A stretch of DNA of 64,000 bases from Gluconobacter albidus (GTDB lineage Bacteria > Pseudomonadota > Alphaproteobacteria > Acetobacterales > Acetobacteraceae), in assembly GCF_002723915.1 (NCBI RefSeq), contig NZ_BEWL01000006.1, positions 112,705-176,704 on the forward strand, given 5' to 3'. Within the stretch, counting starts at the first letter, position 1. Each line of letters starts with the position of its first letter. Positions 1 to 10,809 of the stretch are shown piece after piece. Under the pieces are notes generated by a model that worked only from the letters and a program-made list of their open reading frames with translations, did no database searches and was not told the origin of the DNA. Both the position numbers and the translations under genes were made by a program.

Positions 1-96
1 AAAAGCGTTGGCTGTGGCGTCGGCGGGACGGCGGGGCGCATTCTGGATCGCACAGAGCAGATCGATGGCGCCTGAAAGACGGGCTGCGGGGGTCAT
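1..96 (-). CDS. RsmB/NOP-family RNA methyltransferase, N-terminal fragment
   Basis: The first 32 codons of a minus-strand gene that leaves the window at its left edge. The product starts MTPAARLSGAIDLL and continues with an RRPADATANAF-like stretch. This matches the N-terminal NusB-like part of RsmB/Sun-type rRNA cytosine methyltransferases, which often begin MTPAAR and carry a PAD motif. It follows guaB in the same direction with about 55 bases between them, so the two may be cotranscribed. The methyltransferase domain itself lies outside the window, so the family call rests on the N-terminus only. Confidence 0.55.
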   Translation of the reverse strand, partial: MTPAARLSGAIDLLCAIQNAPRRPADATANAF

Positions 97-152
97 AGCG
101 CCCCCGTAGCCCGTTTAGCCCCTCAATGCGAGAGGCTTTGATGCACGAACGG

Positions 153-1667
<1,515 letters not shown>

Positions 1668-1799
1668 TCATGCGTCGTGAAAGACGCGATGTGTTTGAAC
1701 CGGAGGCCAGAAGGCCGACCGGCCGTTGGCGGGTCCTCATAGAGCACTTTGCCCCCCGAGGGGAAGTCTCTTTTTTGCGGTATTTTCTGAGGATTTTCT

Positions 1800-1873
1800 T
1801 GGCTGGGAGACCTGGATTCGAACCAGGGCTGACCGGGTCAGAGCCGGTAGTTCTACCGCTAAACTATCTCCCA
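1800..1873 (-). tRNA. tRNA-Gln (anticodon CUG)
   Basis: The minus strand folds as a 74-nt cloverleaf. The acceptor stem is TGGGAGA/TCTCCCA, the D arm is around TTTAGCGGTAGAA, the anticodon stem is ACCGG/CCGGT with loop CTCTGAC, and the T arm contains GGTTCGAATCC. Loop position gives anticodon CTG, which reads CAG (Gln). The U1-A72 pair, G73 discriminator and encoded CCA fit glutamine tRNAs. Confidence 0.95.
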
Positions 1874-2030
1874 AGCGGTGAGAGGGTATTTATCAACCGA
1901 CCTCGCAGGGCGCAAGAGCGATCCGGACATTTTTTTGAAAAAACACATATTTTTCTTGCGAGCAGGGTCCCCTGAGCCCCATGCTGCTTTTCCAAGGTCC
2001 CAGATCACGGGCAAGCGGGAGCCGAAACAC

Positions 2031-3152
2031 ATGATGAGGTACGGAACGGATCACAACCTGTCAGGCCCGATGCCTGTTCATGCGTCTGCAAGACGTACGG
2101 GTCCGTTCTTTGGCGCCATTGATCTTGGCACCAACAACTGCCGGCTCATGATTGCTGCGGGAACGCCTACCGGTTTTCGTGTCGTGGACAGTTTCAACCG
2201 CTCCGTCCGTCTTGGAGAAGGCCTGCGTGCCAGTGGGCGGCTTGCCGAAGACTCCATGAAGCGCGCGCTTGATGCCCTGCGGGTCTGTGCGGAGCGCATG
2301 AGACAGTGGCCGCTGGTGCATGTTCGTGCGGTTGCGACGGAAGCCTGCCGTCAGGCTGCCAATGGCCGCGAGTTTCTGGCGCGTGTGCAGCACGAGACGG
2401 GCCTTACGATCGACATCATCACAGCTCGCGAGGAAGCTGAGCTGGCTCTTGAAAGCTGCTCCCCCCTCTTCCGTCAGCCCGAACACAAACCTGTTCGCGC
2501 TGATCGCGGTGTCCTTTTCGATATTGGTGGCGGGTCCACTGAGGTCGCATGGGTCCGGATTGACCCTGAGCGTCAGACCCAAACCTTGATCGGCACGACA
2601 AGCGTCCCCGTCGGCGTCATCACCCTTCAGGAAATGTTCGGTGAAGGCCATGGCCCCTCTTATGAGACGATGGTCAGCCATGTTCAGGATTATCTGCAAG
2701 GTTTCGAGAATGTGCACCGTATCCGTCGTGAGGTCACGCATGGAAAGACACGCCTGATCGGCACGTCGGGAACCGTGACGACGTTGGCCGGGGTGGCATT
2801 GTCCCTGCCCCGCTACAACCGCGCAGCGATTGATGGGCTGACACTTCCGGGCCATAGCATGATGGATGCTATCGGAAGCCTGCGCCGTCTGGATCATGAT
2901 GAACTGGCGGATCATCCCTGCGTGGGGGCTGAGCGCATGAAATTCGTCCTTCCGGGCTGTGCAATCTTCGAGGCAATCCATCGTTTGTGGCCGGTTGAAG
3001 ACGTCACGATTGCAGACCGGGGGTTGCGCGACGGGATGTTGCTGCGTATGGCCCGCGATCATGGTCAGCGTTCCGGCAAGGGGCGTCATACGACCAGTCG
3101 CCATGCCACGCCCCGGTCACGGGGCCCATTCGGGACATATGCCACGATATGA
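2031..3152 (+). CDS. ppx: Ppx/GppA-family exopolyphosphatase
   Basis: Predicted to hydrolyse polyphosphate and/or pppGpp. The actin-like ATPase fold shows phosphate-1 motif AIDLGTNNCRLM (about residues 29-40), a FDIGGGSTEV phosphate-2 motif, and a later GTSGTVTTLAGV stretch. I chose the ATG at 2031, which has a GGGAG ribosome site; an open frame extends upstream to 1878 but that part is not family-like. The product is 373 residues, the short form typical of alphaproteobacteria. Its stop overlaps the rlmE start by four bases (ATGA), so the two genes are translationally coupled. Confidence 0.9.
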   Translation: MMRYGTDHNLSGPMPVHASARRTGPFFGAIDLGTNNCRLMIAAGTPTGFRVVDSFNRSVRLGEGLRASGRLAEDSMKRALDALRVCAERMRQWPLVHVRAVATEACRQAANGREFLARVQHETGLTIDIITAREEAELALESCSPLFRQPEHKPVRADRGVLFDIGGGSTEVAWVRIDPERQTQTLIGTTSVPVGVITLQEMFGEGHGPSYETMVSHVQDYLQGFENVHRIRREVTHGKTRLIGTSGTVTTLAGVALSLPRYNRAAIDGLTLPGHSMMDAIGSLRRLDHDELADHPCVGAERMKFVLPGCAIFEAIHRLWPVEDVTIADRGLRDGMLLRMARDHGQRSGKGRHTTSRHATPRSRGPFGTYATI

Positions 3153-3955
3153 AGCCGCCAAGATCCCGCTCCGGTTCCAGTAAGGATACGGGACCGAAGC
3201 GTATCCCGGGCAAGGCTCTGAAAAGTGCCTCCAATCCCGGTGAAAACGACGCCACACGTGATTCAGCAACGTCAAAAACCGCCCGTAACAAGACGGTCTC
3301 GCTTAAAACGGCCCGTGGACGCACCACGGCACAGCAGCGCTGGCTGAACCGTCAGCTCAACGATCCCTATGTCGCAGCCGCGCGCAAGCAGGGCTGGCGG
3401 TCACGCGCGGCTTTCAAGCTGATCGAGATTGATGATCGCTTCAAGCTGATTGAAGAAGGGACCCGCATTATTGATCTGGGTGCTGCTCCGGGCGGCTGGA
3501 CGCAGGTCGCCGTCAAGCGGGGCGCTAAGCACGTTGTAGGGCTGGACCTGCTTCCAGTTGATCCTGTTGCTGGTGCCGAGATCATTGAGGGAGATTTTAC
3601 GGACCCCGATATGCCGGATCGTCTGAAAGAGATGCTGGGCGGTCCGGCCGATCTGGTTATGTCTGACATGGCGCCCAATACGACCGGTCATGCTGCAACC
3701 GATCATATGCGGATCATGGGCCTTGCGGAGGGCGCACTGGATTTTGCGTTTCAGGTTCTGGCCGAAGGCGGCAGTTTCATTGCCAAGGTCTTTCAGGGCG
3801 GCTCGGAAAAAGACATGCTGGCGACAATGAAAACCGCATTTGCCAGCGTCAGGCATGTCAAACCCCCGGCGTCCCGCAAAGAATCAAGCGAGCTTTATGT
3901 CGTGGCGACGGGTTTCCGTCCCGAACGCCTGACGGCCGCTGCCGATCCAATCTGA
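3149..3955 (+). CDS. rlmE: 23S rRNA 2'-O-ribose methyltransferase E (FtsJ)
   Basis: SAM-dependent methylation of U2552 in 23S rRNA. The Rossmann motif is IIDLGAAPGGWTQVA, and the K-D-K-E catalytic tetrad is visible: Lys in AAFKLIEID, Asp in MSDMAPN, Lys in IAKVFQGG and Glu in ESSELYVVA. A basic, low-complexity N-terminal extension of about 65 residues precedes the domain, as in other alphaproteobacterial copies. It is coupled to the upstream ppx gene and followed by a strong terminator. Confidence 0.95.
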   Translation: MKPPRSRSGSSKDTGPKRIPGKALKSASNPGENDATRDSATSKTARNKTVSLKTARGRTTAQQRWLNRQLNDPYVAAARKQGWRSRAAFKLIEIDDRFKLIEEGTRIIDLGAAPGGWTQVAVKRGAKHVVGLDLLPVDPVAGAEIIEGDFTDPDMPDRLKEMLGGPADLVMSDMAPNTTGHAATDHMRIMGLAEGALDFAFQVLAEGGSFIAKVFQGGSEKDMLATMKTAFASVRHVKPPASRKESSELYVVATGFRPERLTAAADPI

Positions 3956-3976
3956 CGGATACGAACAGGAAGATGA

Positions 3977-4003
3977 AAAGGGAGGCAGAAGCCTCCCTTT
4001 TTT
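3977..4003 (+). terminator. Rho-independent terminator after rlmE
   Basis: A perfect GGGAGGC/GCCTCCC stem with an AGAA tetraloop, flanked by AAA on the left and six T on the right, starting 22 bases after the rlmE stop. It ends the ppx-rlmE transcript. Confidence 0.9.
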
Positions 4004-4045
4004 ATGTCCGGAATTTTCCATACCTGCGAAGGGGGAGAAGTCTGT

Positions 4046-4678
4046 TCAGATCTGGGGAGGATTGGCCTGAAGAAATGACGCCATGGCGCGCTGTGCGAGG
4101 GCTGCTTCTTTTCCAAGGCGGATCAACCCGCCGATCTGCAACGGGTGCCGGACAAGGGACCCGACCAACCCAGGAATATATACGGCGCCGTCCTTCACGC
4201 TGGTCTTGACCGCAGGGGGCAGATCCCGCGTGGCGTCGTCGCACACGACCCTGAGGACAGCAAACGGCACGCCGCTCTGCGCAATGAAACCGCTTTCCAT
4301 ATCCACCGCGATGCAGTGCGTTTCAGAAAAATACCGCGTCTTTTCAAAAGCAAATTCAACCAGTGAATCGCTATGCAGGATGCCCCCCCGGCGCGCACAG
4401 GCAGAGCCAAATCTCATGCTCAAAGCGGGATCGGAAGGAATATTCCGGCCTTCATGATGAACATGATCAGCCACGATGACAGTGCCTGGAGGAGCTTCCG
4501 GCGACAAACTCCCTGCACATCCGAAGGACAGGAGTTCCGTTGCCCCTGCGCGGAGCAGGCGCTCCACGCCCAGCCGTGCGCCTTCAGGTGTGGCATTGCT
4601 CAGGGCCAGAGGAACACCCGGCAGAAAGCGCCGGATCACACGGGCTTCCTGTTTCAGGCCTGCGAGGATGCCCAGCAT
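4046..4678 (-). CDS. hpnG: Hopanoid-associated phosphorylase HpnG
   Basis: Nucleoside-phosphorylase-like enzyme that removes adenine from adenosylhopane to give phosphoribosylhopane (known for the HpnG family). The 210-residue product has GLKQEARVIRR near the start, a phosphate loop SFGCAGSLSPE, and the base-binding VDMESGFIAQ motif with its conserved Met-Glu. Its ATG overlaps the shc stop by one base, so it is the last gene of the hpnD-hpnE-shc-hpnG operon. Confidence 0.9.
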   Translation of the reverse strand: MLGILAGLKQEARVIRRFLPGVPLALSNATPEGARLGVERLLRAGATELLSFGCAGSLSPEAPPGTVIVADHVHHEGRNIPSDPALSMRFGSACARRGGILHSDSLVEFAFEKTRYFSETHCIAVDMESGFIAQSGVPFAVLRVVCDDATRDLPPAVKTSVKDGAVYIPGLVGSLVRHPLQIGGLIRLGKEAALAQRAMASFLQANPPQI

Positions 4679-6633
4679 CAGAACCCGAACTCCACCTTGC
4701 CGCTGTTGCTCGCGCCGAGGTTACGGTAGCGGGCCAGCGCGGTGAGTGGGAAAAACTGCTTGTAGCCATGATAACGCAGGTAGAATACCTTCGGGAAACC
4801 GACGGCATTATAGGCGTCTTCCTGCCACTCTCCCTTGTCGTCCTGCTGGGACACGAGATACGCTACACCGCGCTTGACGGCTTCGCTCTCGCGGCGCCCG
4901 ACCGCCATAAGCGCCAGAACGGCCCAGGCTGTCTGGGAGGGCAGGCTCTTGTTGTACATGCCTGCCGTGCCGCCTTCATAGGTCGCACAGTCTTCACCCC
5001 AGCCGCCATCAGGACGCTGGACGCTTTCGAGCCAGTTTACAGCGCGCAGAACCATCGGATCGTCATGTGGCACACCGGCGATGTTCAGCGCGCACAGGAC
5101 AGACCAGGTCCCATAGATGTAGTTCGTGCCCCAACGGCCGAACCAGCAGCCTTCCGGTTCCTGTTCAGAGCGCAGATACTCCAGTGCCTTGAGAATGACA
5201 GGACGGTCGTCCGGATCGCCGAGCTGGGCTAGAAAGGAAATGCAGCGGGCCGAGACGTCGGCCGTCGGCGGGTCCAGAAGGGCGCCGTGATCCGAGAACG
5301 GGATGTGGTTGAGCAGTTCAAGATCGTTGTCGATATCGAACGCACCCCAGCCACCATTGGTGCTCTGCATGCCGATGATCCATTCCCGAGCGCGCGCGAT
5401 CGCCTCGCGGCTGCCTTCGGGATCAACACGATGCAGCAGCATGCCGACGACGGCGGTATCATCGACGTCAGGGTAGTAGTCGTTCTCGTACTGGAACGCC
5501 CAGCCACCGGGGCGCAGGTCAGGTGTGTTGATGGCCCAGTCGCCCTTGACGTTCAGGATCTGGCGCTCCCGAAGCCATTCGGCACTCTTTTTCAGGGCCG
5601 CAAGCGTTTCTTCATGCTTTGTCCCGGCGGGACCGGACGCGGCTTCAATCATCGCAAGGCCAGACAGGCCGGTATCCCAGACGGGCGAGACGCAGGGCTG
5701 GCAATAGATTTCATCGCCATGATCCACCAGAAGATCCTGAACGGCCTCCCATGCGGTCATGGCGCGTGGATCGCTATCGGGGACACCCTGCGCGCGGTAC
5801 ATCATCACGACATTCGCCATGGCGGGATAAATGGCACCCAGCCCTCCCCGGCTCAGACGCGGCTCTATGAAGTCGCTGGCGGCTTTCAGGGCTTTTTTAT
5901 GCACGCTCTGTGGAATGAGTGGCAGAACAGGACGCAGGGCGGAGTCCAGATGCTTGAAAAAGCGCCCCCATACCGAACGGTACGGACCGCGGATCCAGTC
6001 CGTGACTTCTGAAGGCGGCTTGACGAAGAGTTCCTGCACATGGATGCCATGCGGATTGATGGCTTTGGGGCGGAGCGCATTGAGAACCAGAAGCGGCGCA
6101 ATCACGGCCCGCGACCAGTAAGACATGTTCCAGACCGAGAAAAACGCCTTGCGTGGCAAGAGCATGAGCTCAACCGGCATCACGGGCGTTGCTTCCCAGG
6201 GGACTTCCCCGAACAGGGCAAGCTGGATCCGCGTGAACACATTCGTCCGCGCCGCGCCGCCGTGGTCGAGAATGGCCTCACGGGCAATCCGCATATGGGG
6301 TGCATTGATGTCATCGCCGATTGCCTTGAGGGCGAAATAGGCTTTTACGGTCGCCGAGAGGTCGAAGCCGCCATCATGATAAAGCGGCCATCCGCCATGA
6401 TCGCCTTGGATGCGGCGCAGATATACGCCGATCTTGGCCTGTTTTTCCGGATCTATCCGGTCGAGATAGTGTTCGAGCAGGACATACTCGGCGGGGATCG
6501 TTGCATCCGCTTCGAGTTCGTAGACCCAGTGTCCGTCTGATTTCTGCTTCCCGCCCAGCGCGGTCTGCGCGCCTTCGATGGCATAGTTGATCTCATCGGG
6601 TTCGACCGATTGACGGGACAAGGTTTCGCTCAC
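4678..6633 (-). CDS. shc: Squalene-hopene cyclase
   Basis: Cyclises squalene to hopene/hopanol at the membrane, the central step of hopanoid synthesis. I place the start at the GTG at 6633, preceded by a strong AAGGAGG site six bases upstream. The frame is open to 7080, but that stretch overlaps hpnE and is not family-like. The 651-residue product carries the protonating motif DVDDTA at about residues 389-394. It also has several QW-type repeats (for example GGWGAFD, GCWFGRWG, PDGGWGED), usual for the family. Confidence 0.95.
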   Translation of the reverse strand: MSETLSRQSVEPDEINYAIEGAQTALGGKQKSDGHWVYELEADATIPAEYVLLEHYLDRIDPEKQAKIGVYLRRIQGDHGGWPLYHDGGFDLSATVKAYFALKAIGDDINAPHMRIAREAILDHGGAARTNVFTRIQLALFGEVPWEATPVMPVELMLLPRKAFFSVWNMSYWSRAVIAPLLVLNALRPKAINPHGIHVQELFVKPPSEVTDWIRGPYRSVWGRFFKHLDSALRPVLPLIPQSVHKKALKAASDFIEPRLSRGGLGAIYPAMANVVMMYRAQGVPDSDPRAMTAWEAVQDLLVDHGDEIYCQPCVSPVWDTGLSGLAMIEAASGPAGTKHEETLAALKKSAEWLRERQILNVKGDWAINTPDLRPGGWAFQYENDYYPDVDDTAVVGMLLHRVDPEGSREAIARAREWIIGMQSTNGGWGAFDIDNDLELLNHIPFSDHGALLDPPTADVSARCISFLAQLGDPDDRPVILKALEYLRSEQEPEGCWFGRWGTNYIYGTWSVLCALNIAGVPHDDPMVLRAVNWLESVQRPDGGWGEDCATYEGGTAGMYNKSLPSQTAWAVLALMAVGRRESEAVKRGVAYLVSQQDDKGEWQEDAYNAVGFPKVFYLRYHGYKQFFPLTALARYRNLGASNSGKVEFGF

Positions 6634-6745
6634 GCGATCCTCCTTTTCCAGAATATCAGAATAGATCAGCATTGTTCGGCTCTTCCGACGCAGGCAGTCC
6701 TCAAAGTCGGGAGCTGTGTTACAATCATGACAGGATGATCGCTCA

Positions 6746-8041
6746 TCACGATCCCGTGTTCTCTGCAGCGGAACGGAAGCCCAGAGCGGCGACAGCCTGA
6801 AGTCCGGACTGGATGGAGCCTTCGATCGTGGAGGGCAGTCCGGTATCCGTCCAGTCTCCGGCCAGCGCCAGATTGACGAGATCGGTTCTCGCTCCCGGAC
6901 GCAGGAGGTTCTGTTCCGGTGTTGCAGCGAATGTTGCGCGCTTTTCCCACACCAGACGCGAGGGTGGCATGGCGACCGGTAGTGACTGCGACAGGACGGG
7001 ATCGAGAGCGCGTCGGATTTCCGACCAGATCGTGGCCAGAAGTTCGCTGTTGCTGCGGTCGGCGTAGCGGTTGGCGGCACTGACGGTGACGGACAGGATA
7101 TCCCCTTTCAGGAAGATCCATTCCGAAATACCACCGACCAGTCCCACAAAGCCTGCCTGCGCAACGACGCCCCGGGCTTCAACTTTTGCCGGAAGACGGA
7201 AATGGGCGTTGGCAATGCTCTCAAAAGCATCCGGAGCAATCAGTCCCGGAAGCAGGGACTGTGCTACAGGTCCCGGAACAGCCATGATGACCTGATCTTC
7301 GGGACCGAGTTCAATCCGCCCTTCACCGGTTTCCAACGCCGTGGCGCGCCCGTTCTGCTGTTCGATGGCGCTGATGCGGACGCCTGTGCGCACATCACCG
7401 TGAAAGCGCCTGAGATAGGCTACTGCCGGATCAATCAAGGTTTCGGACAGGCCGACCGCCGGGAACCACGGGCAGCAGGCCATGCCACCTTTGGCGAGAG
7501 ATTTGCGGATCACGTTGCCGAGCAGTTTCGCACTACCGGTATGGATATCCGTATTGAGAACCGAGATGGCAAAGGGGATTAGCAGCCGGCGACTGAGTTG
7601 CCCGGAACTGAGACAGGTGTCCACGGTCGTCCTGTCACCCGCACGCAAAAAGCGTCCCAAAGCGGTGAGTTCGGACAGTTTCATGCCCGGAACACGCCGC
7701 CCACCCGGAAGAGCCCAGAAGGGGAGCTTTCCTTTCGACAGGCGCAGCGTCCAGGCGAGGCTGTCTTCCAGATCGTAATACGGAAAGATTGGCAGTCCCG
7801 GACCGGTCAGGGTGTGGCGTGCGCCGATGATGTCCAGATAGCGGAACGTCAGGTCGTTCGACGACAGGATCAGGTGGTTGCCGTTATCAATGCGGGCATC
7901 AAGGGAACGGTCGTGAAAGGAACGCGCCCGACCGCCGCAGGCCGGCCCTGATTCGTAAACGGTGACGCGGGCCTGTGCCGCGAGTTCGATTGCGGCGGAG
8001 AGGCCTGCCAGACCACCGCCGATGATGTGGACGTGGCTCAT
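6746..8041 (-). CDS. hpnE: Hydroxysqualene dehydroxylase HpnE
   Basis: FAD-dependent amine-oxidase-fold enzyme that reduces hydroxysqualene to squalene, the third step of the HpnC-HpnD-HpnE route. The N-terminal dinucleotide motif is HIIGGGLAGLSAAIELA, followed by GGRARSF. The C-terminus has LALAGDWTDTGLPSTIEG, the FAD-closing motif. The 431-residue length is typical. It starts 3 bases after the hpnD stop and lies 112 bases before the shc start. Confidence 0.92.
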   Translation of the reverse strand: MSHVHIIGGGLAGLSAAIELAAQARVTVYESGPACGGRARSFHDRSLDARIDNGNHLILSSNDLTFRYLDIIGARHTLTGPGLPIFPYYDLEDSLAWTLRLSKGKLPFWALPGGRRVPGMKLSELTALGRFLRAGDRTTVDTCLSSGQLSRRLLIPFAISVLNTDIHTGSAKLLGNVIRKSLAKGGMACCPWFPAVGLSETLIDPAVAYLRRFHGDVRTGVRISAIEQQNGRATALETGEGRIELGPEDQVIMAVPGPVAQSLLPGLIAPDAFESIANAHFRLPAKVEARGVVAQAGFVGLVGGISEWIFLKGDILSVTVSAANRYADRSNSELLATIWSEIRRALDPVLSQSLPVAMPPSRLVWEKRATFAATPEQNLLRPGARTDLVNLALAGDWTDTGLPSTIEGSIQSGLQAVAALGFRSAAENTGS

Positions 8042-8044
8042 GGG

Positions 8045-8920
8045 TTACTTCACATACGCTGCGAGGGTACGAAGCTGTCTCAAAGGTTTGGAGACTTTCG
8101 GGGCGATATCCGGTGTTTTCCAGCCGCGCTTTTGCAGGGCCAACAGGATGGGCGCGTAGGAAGCGGCCATCATGCGTGCCGGACGCATTGCGGTGCTGTT
8201 GCACAGCTGCATGGCCTTCCGCGCTTCCCGAAAATGGTCCCGTGCCCGCTGGGCAAGGATGCGCCCAACCTGATCCAGCCCATGAGCGTACAGAGCTTCT
8301 TGCGGATTTTTCGGGACATCGAACCGGGTCAGGAGTTCGGAGGGAAGATACAGCCTGTCCCGGCCTGCATCTTCGGCGATATCGCGCAGAATATTGGTGA
8401 GCTGAAGGGCGCGTCCCAGATGATAGGCAACACGCCGGGCATTGTCTGACGAATCTCCGAACACACAGACGGACAAGCGTCCGACAGCCGATGCCACGCG
8501 GTCGCAATACAGATCCAGCGTCGCTTCGTCCGGTGCCACGATCGGTGCCCCACAATCCATCGCCATTCCGTCGATGACGTCATGGAAATCTTGAGGCTGA
8601 AGCTGGTAACGGTGGATCGCCACGATCAGCACCCGATCCAGTGCATCTGTCGCCAAGCCTTCATAGAGGCCGTCAACACGGCGATGCCAGTCCTGAAGGG
8701 CGGCCATGGGGTCTGCAACGCCTGCATCGCCATCGGCGATGTCGTCCACCTGACGACAGAAGGCATAGACTGCGAACATCGCCTGACGACGGTCTGCCGG
8801 GAGAATGCGCATCCCCCGGGCAAAGGACGTCCCCGAAGCGGTGACGATCCGTTCGACATGATCCAGATCGGCCTGCGCGCAGGGAAGACCTGAAGAAGCG
8901 CGCATCCTGCTGAAAACCAT
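8045..8920 (-). CDS. hpnD: Presqualene diphosphate synthase HpnD
   Basis: Condenses two farnesyl diphosphates to presqualene diphosphate. It is a 291-residue trans-isoprenyl synthase with the first aspartate-rich motif at about residues 59-63 (DDIAD in CRQVDDIADGD) and the second in LTNILRDIAEDAGRDR, followed by LYLP. The start region has KYLAR-like GTSFARGMRILP. First gene of the lower hopanoid block; the ATG at 8920 is used. Confidence 0.92.
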   Translation of the reverse strand: MVFSRMRASSGLPCAQADLDHVERIVTASGTSFARGMRILPADRRQAMFAVYAFCRQVDDIADGDAGVADPMAALQDWHRRVDGLYEGLATDALDRVLIVAIHRYQLQPQDFHDVIDGMAMDCGAPIVAPDEATLDLYCDRVASAVGRLSVCVFGDSSDNARRVAYHLGRALQLTNILRDIAEDAGRDRLYLPSELLTRFDVPKNPQEALYAHGLDQVGRILAQRARDHFREARKAMQLCNSTAMRPARMMAASYAPILLALQKRGWKTPDIAPKVSKPLRQLRTLAAYVK

Positions 8921-9056
8921 GTCTGTCCCCTGTCTCGTTTCAGAAGATCAGGGTTCTAGCCCCAAATCCCATCAACACAAAGATGACCTGAACGGAAAGG
9001 ATTGCCCTGCGTTAAGGTGATGCCAAAAGGCAACACCCCAAAAGGAGTCTTGCGCC

Positions 9057-9530
9057 ATGCGTTTCCCTTTCCTGAAAAGCTTCGTCCTTCTTGCCGGAGT
9101 GCTCGCTGGAGGCGGATTTTCCATGTCCATCGCTGCCGCCCAGACATCGTCGCCCACAACGGCAAGCGGGCACGCCGACCACCTTCTGGCTGACGATCAT
9201 TCCTGGAATGGCACGCCCTATGAGCATTATCCGACGACGCGTCCGATGCTCAGCATGATCCGGCTGACCATTCCCGCGCATTCCGCCCTTCCCTGGCATG
9301 TTCATCCATATCCTAATGCGGGGTATGTGCTGGAGGGAACGCTCACGATCGAGGATCGGCAGAGTGGCAAAAAGCGGACGTTCCATCAGGGCGAAGCCTT
9401 TGCGGAATCGGTCAACGATGTTCACCGTGGCGTAACGGGTGACAGCCAGACGGTCCTTCTGTTGACCTATGCCGGCTCTCCCGGAAAGCCGACGTCCATT
9501 CCCCTGCCCGGCCAGCAGAAAGAATACTGA
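9057..9530 (+). CDS. Secreted cupin-domain protein
   Basis: A 157-residue protein with a Sec signal peptide (RFPFLKSFVLLAGVLAGG then a cleavage region near AAAQT) and one cupin barrel. The metal-ligand histidines are visible in LPWHVHPYPNAGYVLEG, with a second cupin motif near GEAFAESVNDVHRGV. An AAAGGAG ribosome site precedes the ATG. The substrate is unknown. It sits between the two hopanoid blocks on the opposite strand and is followed by a Tat-exported aminotransferase with its own promoter. A shared periplasmic role is possible but not shown. Confidence 0.75.
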   Translation: MRFPFLKSFVLLAGVLAGGGFSMSIAAAQTSSPTTASGHADHLLADDHSWNGTPYEHYPTTRPMLSMIRLTIPAHSALPWHVHPYPNAGYVLEGTLTIEDRQSGKKRTFHQGEAFAESVNDVHRGVTGDSQTVLLLTYAGSPGKPTSIPLPGQQKEY

Positions 9531-9549
9531 AAATATCTTCCGGCGTGCT

Positions 9550-9579
9550 TTGACAGGGAAAACGTTTCGGAACTAACAT
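9550..9579 (+). promoter_or_regulatory. Sigma70-type promoter for the aminotransferase gene
   Basis: TTGACA at 9550-9555, an 18-base spacer and TAACAT at 9574-9579, about 30 bases before the ATG at 9611. Consensus -35 box with a 4/6 -10 box. Confidence 0.55.
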
Positions 9580-9610
9580 GTTCCGGCCCTAGTCTGGAGT
9601 ATGGCCCCTA

Positions 9611-10780
9611 ATGACCAGTCCCCTCTCTCCCGCCGCCCGCAGCGACCTTCTTGCCCGGGGGTATTCCCGGCGCAGCTTCGGACGCATTGCCACGCTTCTG
9701 GCCGCAGGCGCGACCGTAAAGGCCCTGACAGGCTCTGCCCGCGCGGACATTCTTCCGTCCGGGGTCAATTTCGAGGGCGTCACGCGCCTTGGCAGTAATG
9801 AATGCTGGACGGGTCCCTTCCCGGAAGCCGCGCAGGCTGGTGCATCCTCGGTTTTCCAGAGTAACCGCTACGATCCGACCGGTCATATGCGTGATGATCT
9901 CATCAAGGCGGCTTCGGATGTCGAAGGGATTCCCCAGACCCATGTCATGACATGGTGTGGCTCGTCCGATCCGCTGGCACGTGCCATCGTCACGTTCTGC
10001 TCCCCCACCCGCGGGCTTGTGACGGCGGACCCAAGCTATGAAGCCGGATGGGTCGCCGCGGACTGGCTGAAAATCCCTCTGGCACGCGTCCCTCTGTCCG
10101 CAAAGAACGGGTACAAGACGGATGTCCGCGCCATGCTGGCCGCTGATCCCAATGCGGGCGTCTACTATATCTGCTCTCCCAACAATCCGACCGGCACGCT
10201 GACGCCGCTGCGCGATATTGCGTGGCTGGTCGAGAACAAGCCCAAGGGTTCGGTTGTGCTGGTGGATGAGGCTTACATCCATTTCTCGAATGCCCCGAGC
10301 GCGGTTGAACTGGTTGCAAAGAACAAGGACGTTGTTGTCCTCAGGACGTTCTCAAAAATGTTTGCCATGGCGGGAATGCGTCTTGGCCTGACATTTGCCC
10401 GACCTGACCTGCATGAGAGCATGATGCGTTATGATGGCAAAAGTGCCACCGCGATGCTTCCGGTCCCGGCCATGGCCTGCGGCACGATGAGCCTGACCAT
10501 GAAATCGGCCATTGCAGCCCGCCGGGAAGAAATGATTGCCGCCCGCAACATGACGTTCCAGCACCTGCGCAAGCGCGGCATCCACTTCATCCCCTCCGAT
10601 GCGAACATGTTCATCATCGACTGGAAGAAGCCGGCCGCGCCCATCAAGGATGCTTTCCTGAAGCAGAATGTCCTGATCGGGCGCTCATGGCCCGTCTGGC
10701 CAAATGCTTCGCGGATTACGGTCGGCTCCATGGATGAAATGAAGACCTTCTGTACCGTACTGGACCAGATTTATACCTGA
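9611..10780 (+). CDS. Tat-exported PLP-dependent aminotransferase (HisC-like)
   Basis: A fold-type I aminotransferase of 389 residues, related to histidinol-phosphate aminotransferase. The N-terminus has a twin-arginine signal: SRRSFGRIA at residues 19-27, a hydrophobic stretch and an SARA cleavage-like site near 42-45. The catalytic domain has YYICSPNNPTGT, VLVDEAYIHF and the Schiff-base lysine in RTFSKMFAMAGMRLG. The Tat signal implies export of the folded, cofactor-loaded enzyme, unlike cytosolic HisC. The substrate is unknown. It is convergent with hpnC and lies within the hopanoid region; whether it works on a hopanoid side chain is speculation. Confidence 0.8.
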   Translation: MTSPLSPAARSDLLARGYSRRSFGRIATLLAAGATVKALTGSARADILPSGVNFEGVTRLGSNECWTGPFPEAAQAGASSVFQSNRYDPTGHMRDDLIKAASDVEGIPQTHVMTWCGSSDPLARAIVTFCSPTRGLVTADPSYEAGWVAADWLKIPLARVPLSAKNGYKTDVRAMLAADPNAGVYYICSPNNPTGTLTPLRDIAWLVENKPKGSVVLVDEAYIHFSNAPSAVELVAKNKDVVVLRTFSKMFAMAGMRLGLTFARPDLHESMMRYDGKSATAMLPVPAMACGTMSLTMKSAIAARREEMIAARNMTFQHLRKRGIHFIPSDANMFIIDWKKPAAPIKDAFLKQNVLIGRSWPVWPNASRITVGSMDEMKTFCTVLDQIYT

Positions 10781-10809
10781 TCCGCTTCGAAAAGCCCTGC
10801 CATGACGGT

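Noticed and set aside
2061..3104. A 347-codon open frame on the minus strand opposite ppx
   Set aside because: It is a mirror of the ppx coding strand in high-GC DNA; the plus strand has clear Ppx motifs and a ribosome site.
6634..7080. Upstream extension of the shc frame
   Set aside because: It overlaps hpnE and lacks cyclase similarity. The AAGGAGG site fits the GTG at 6633.
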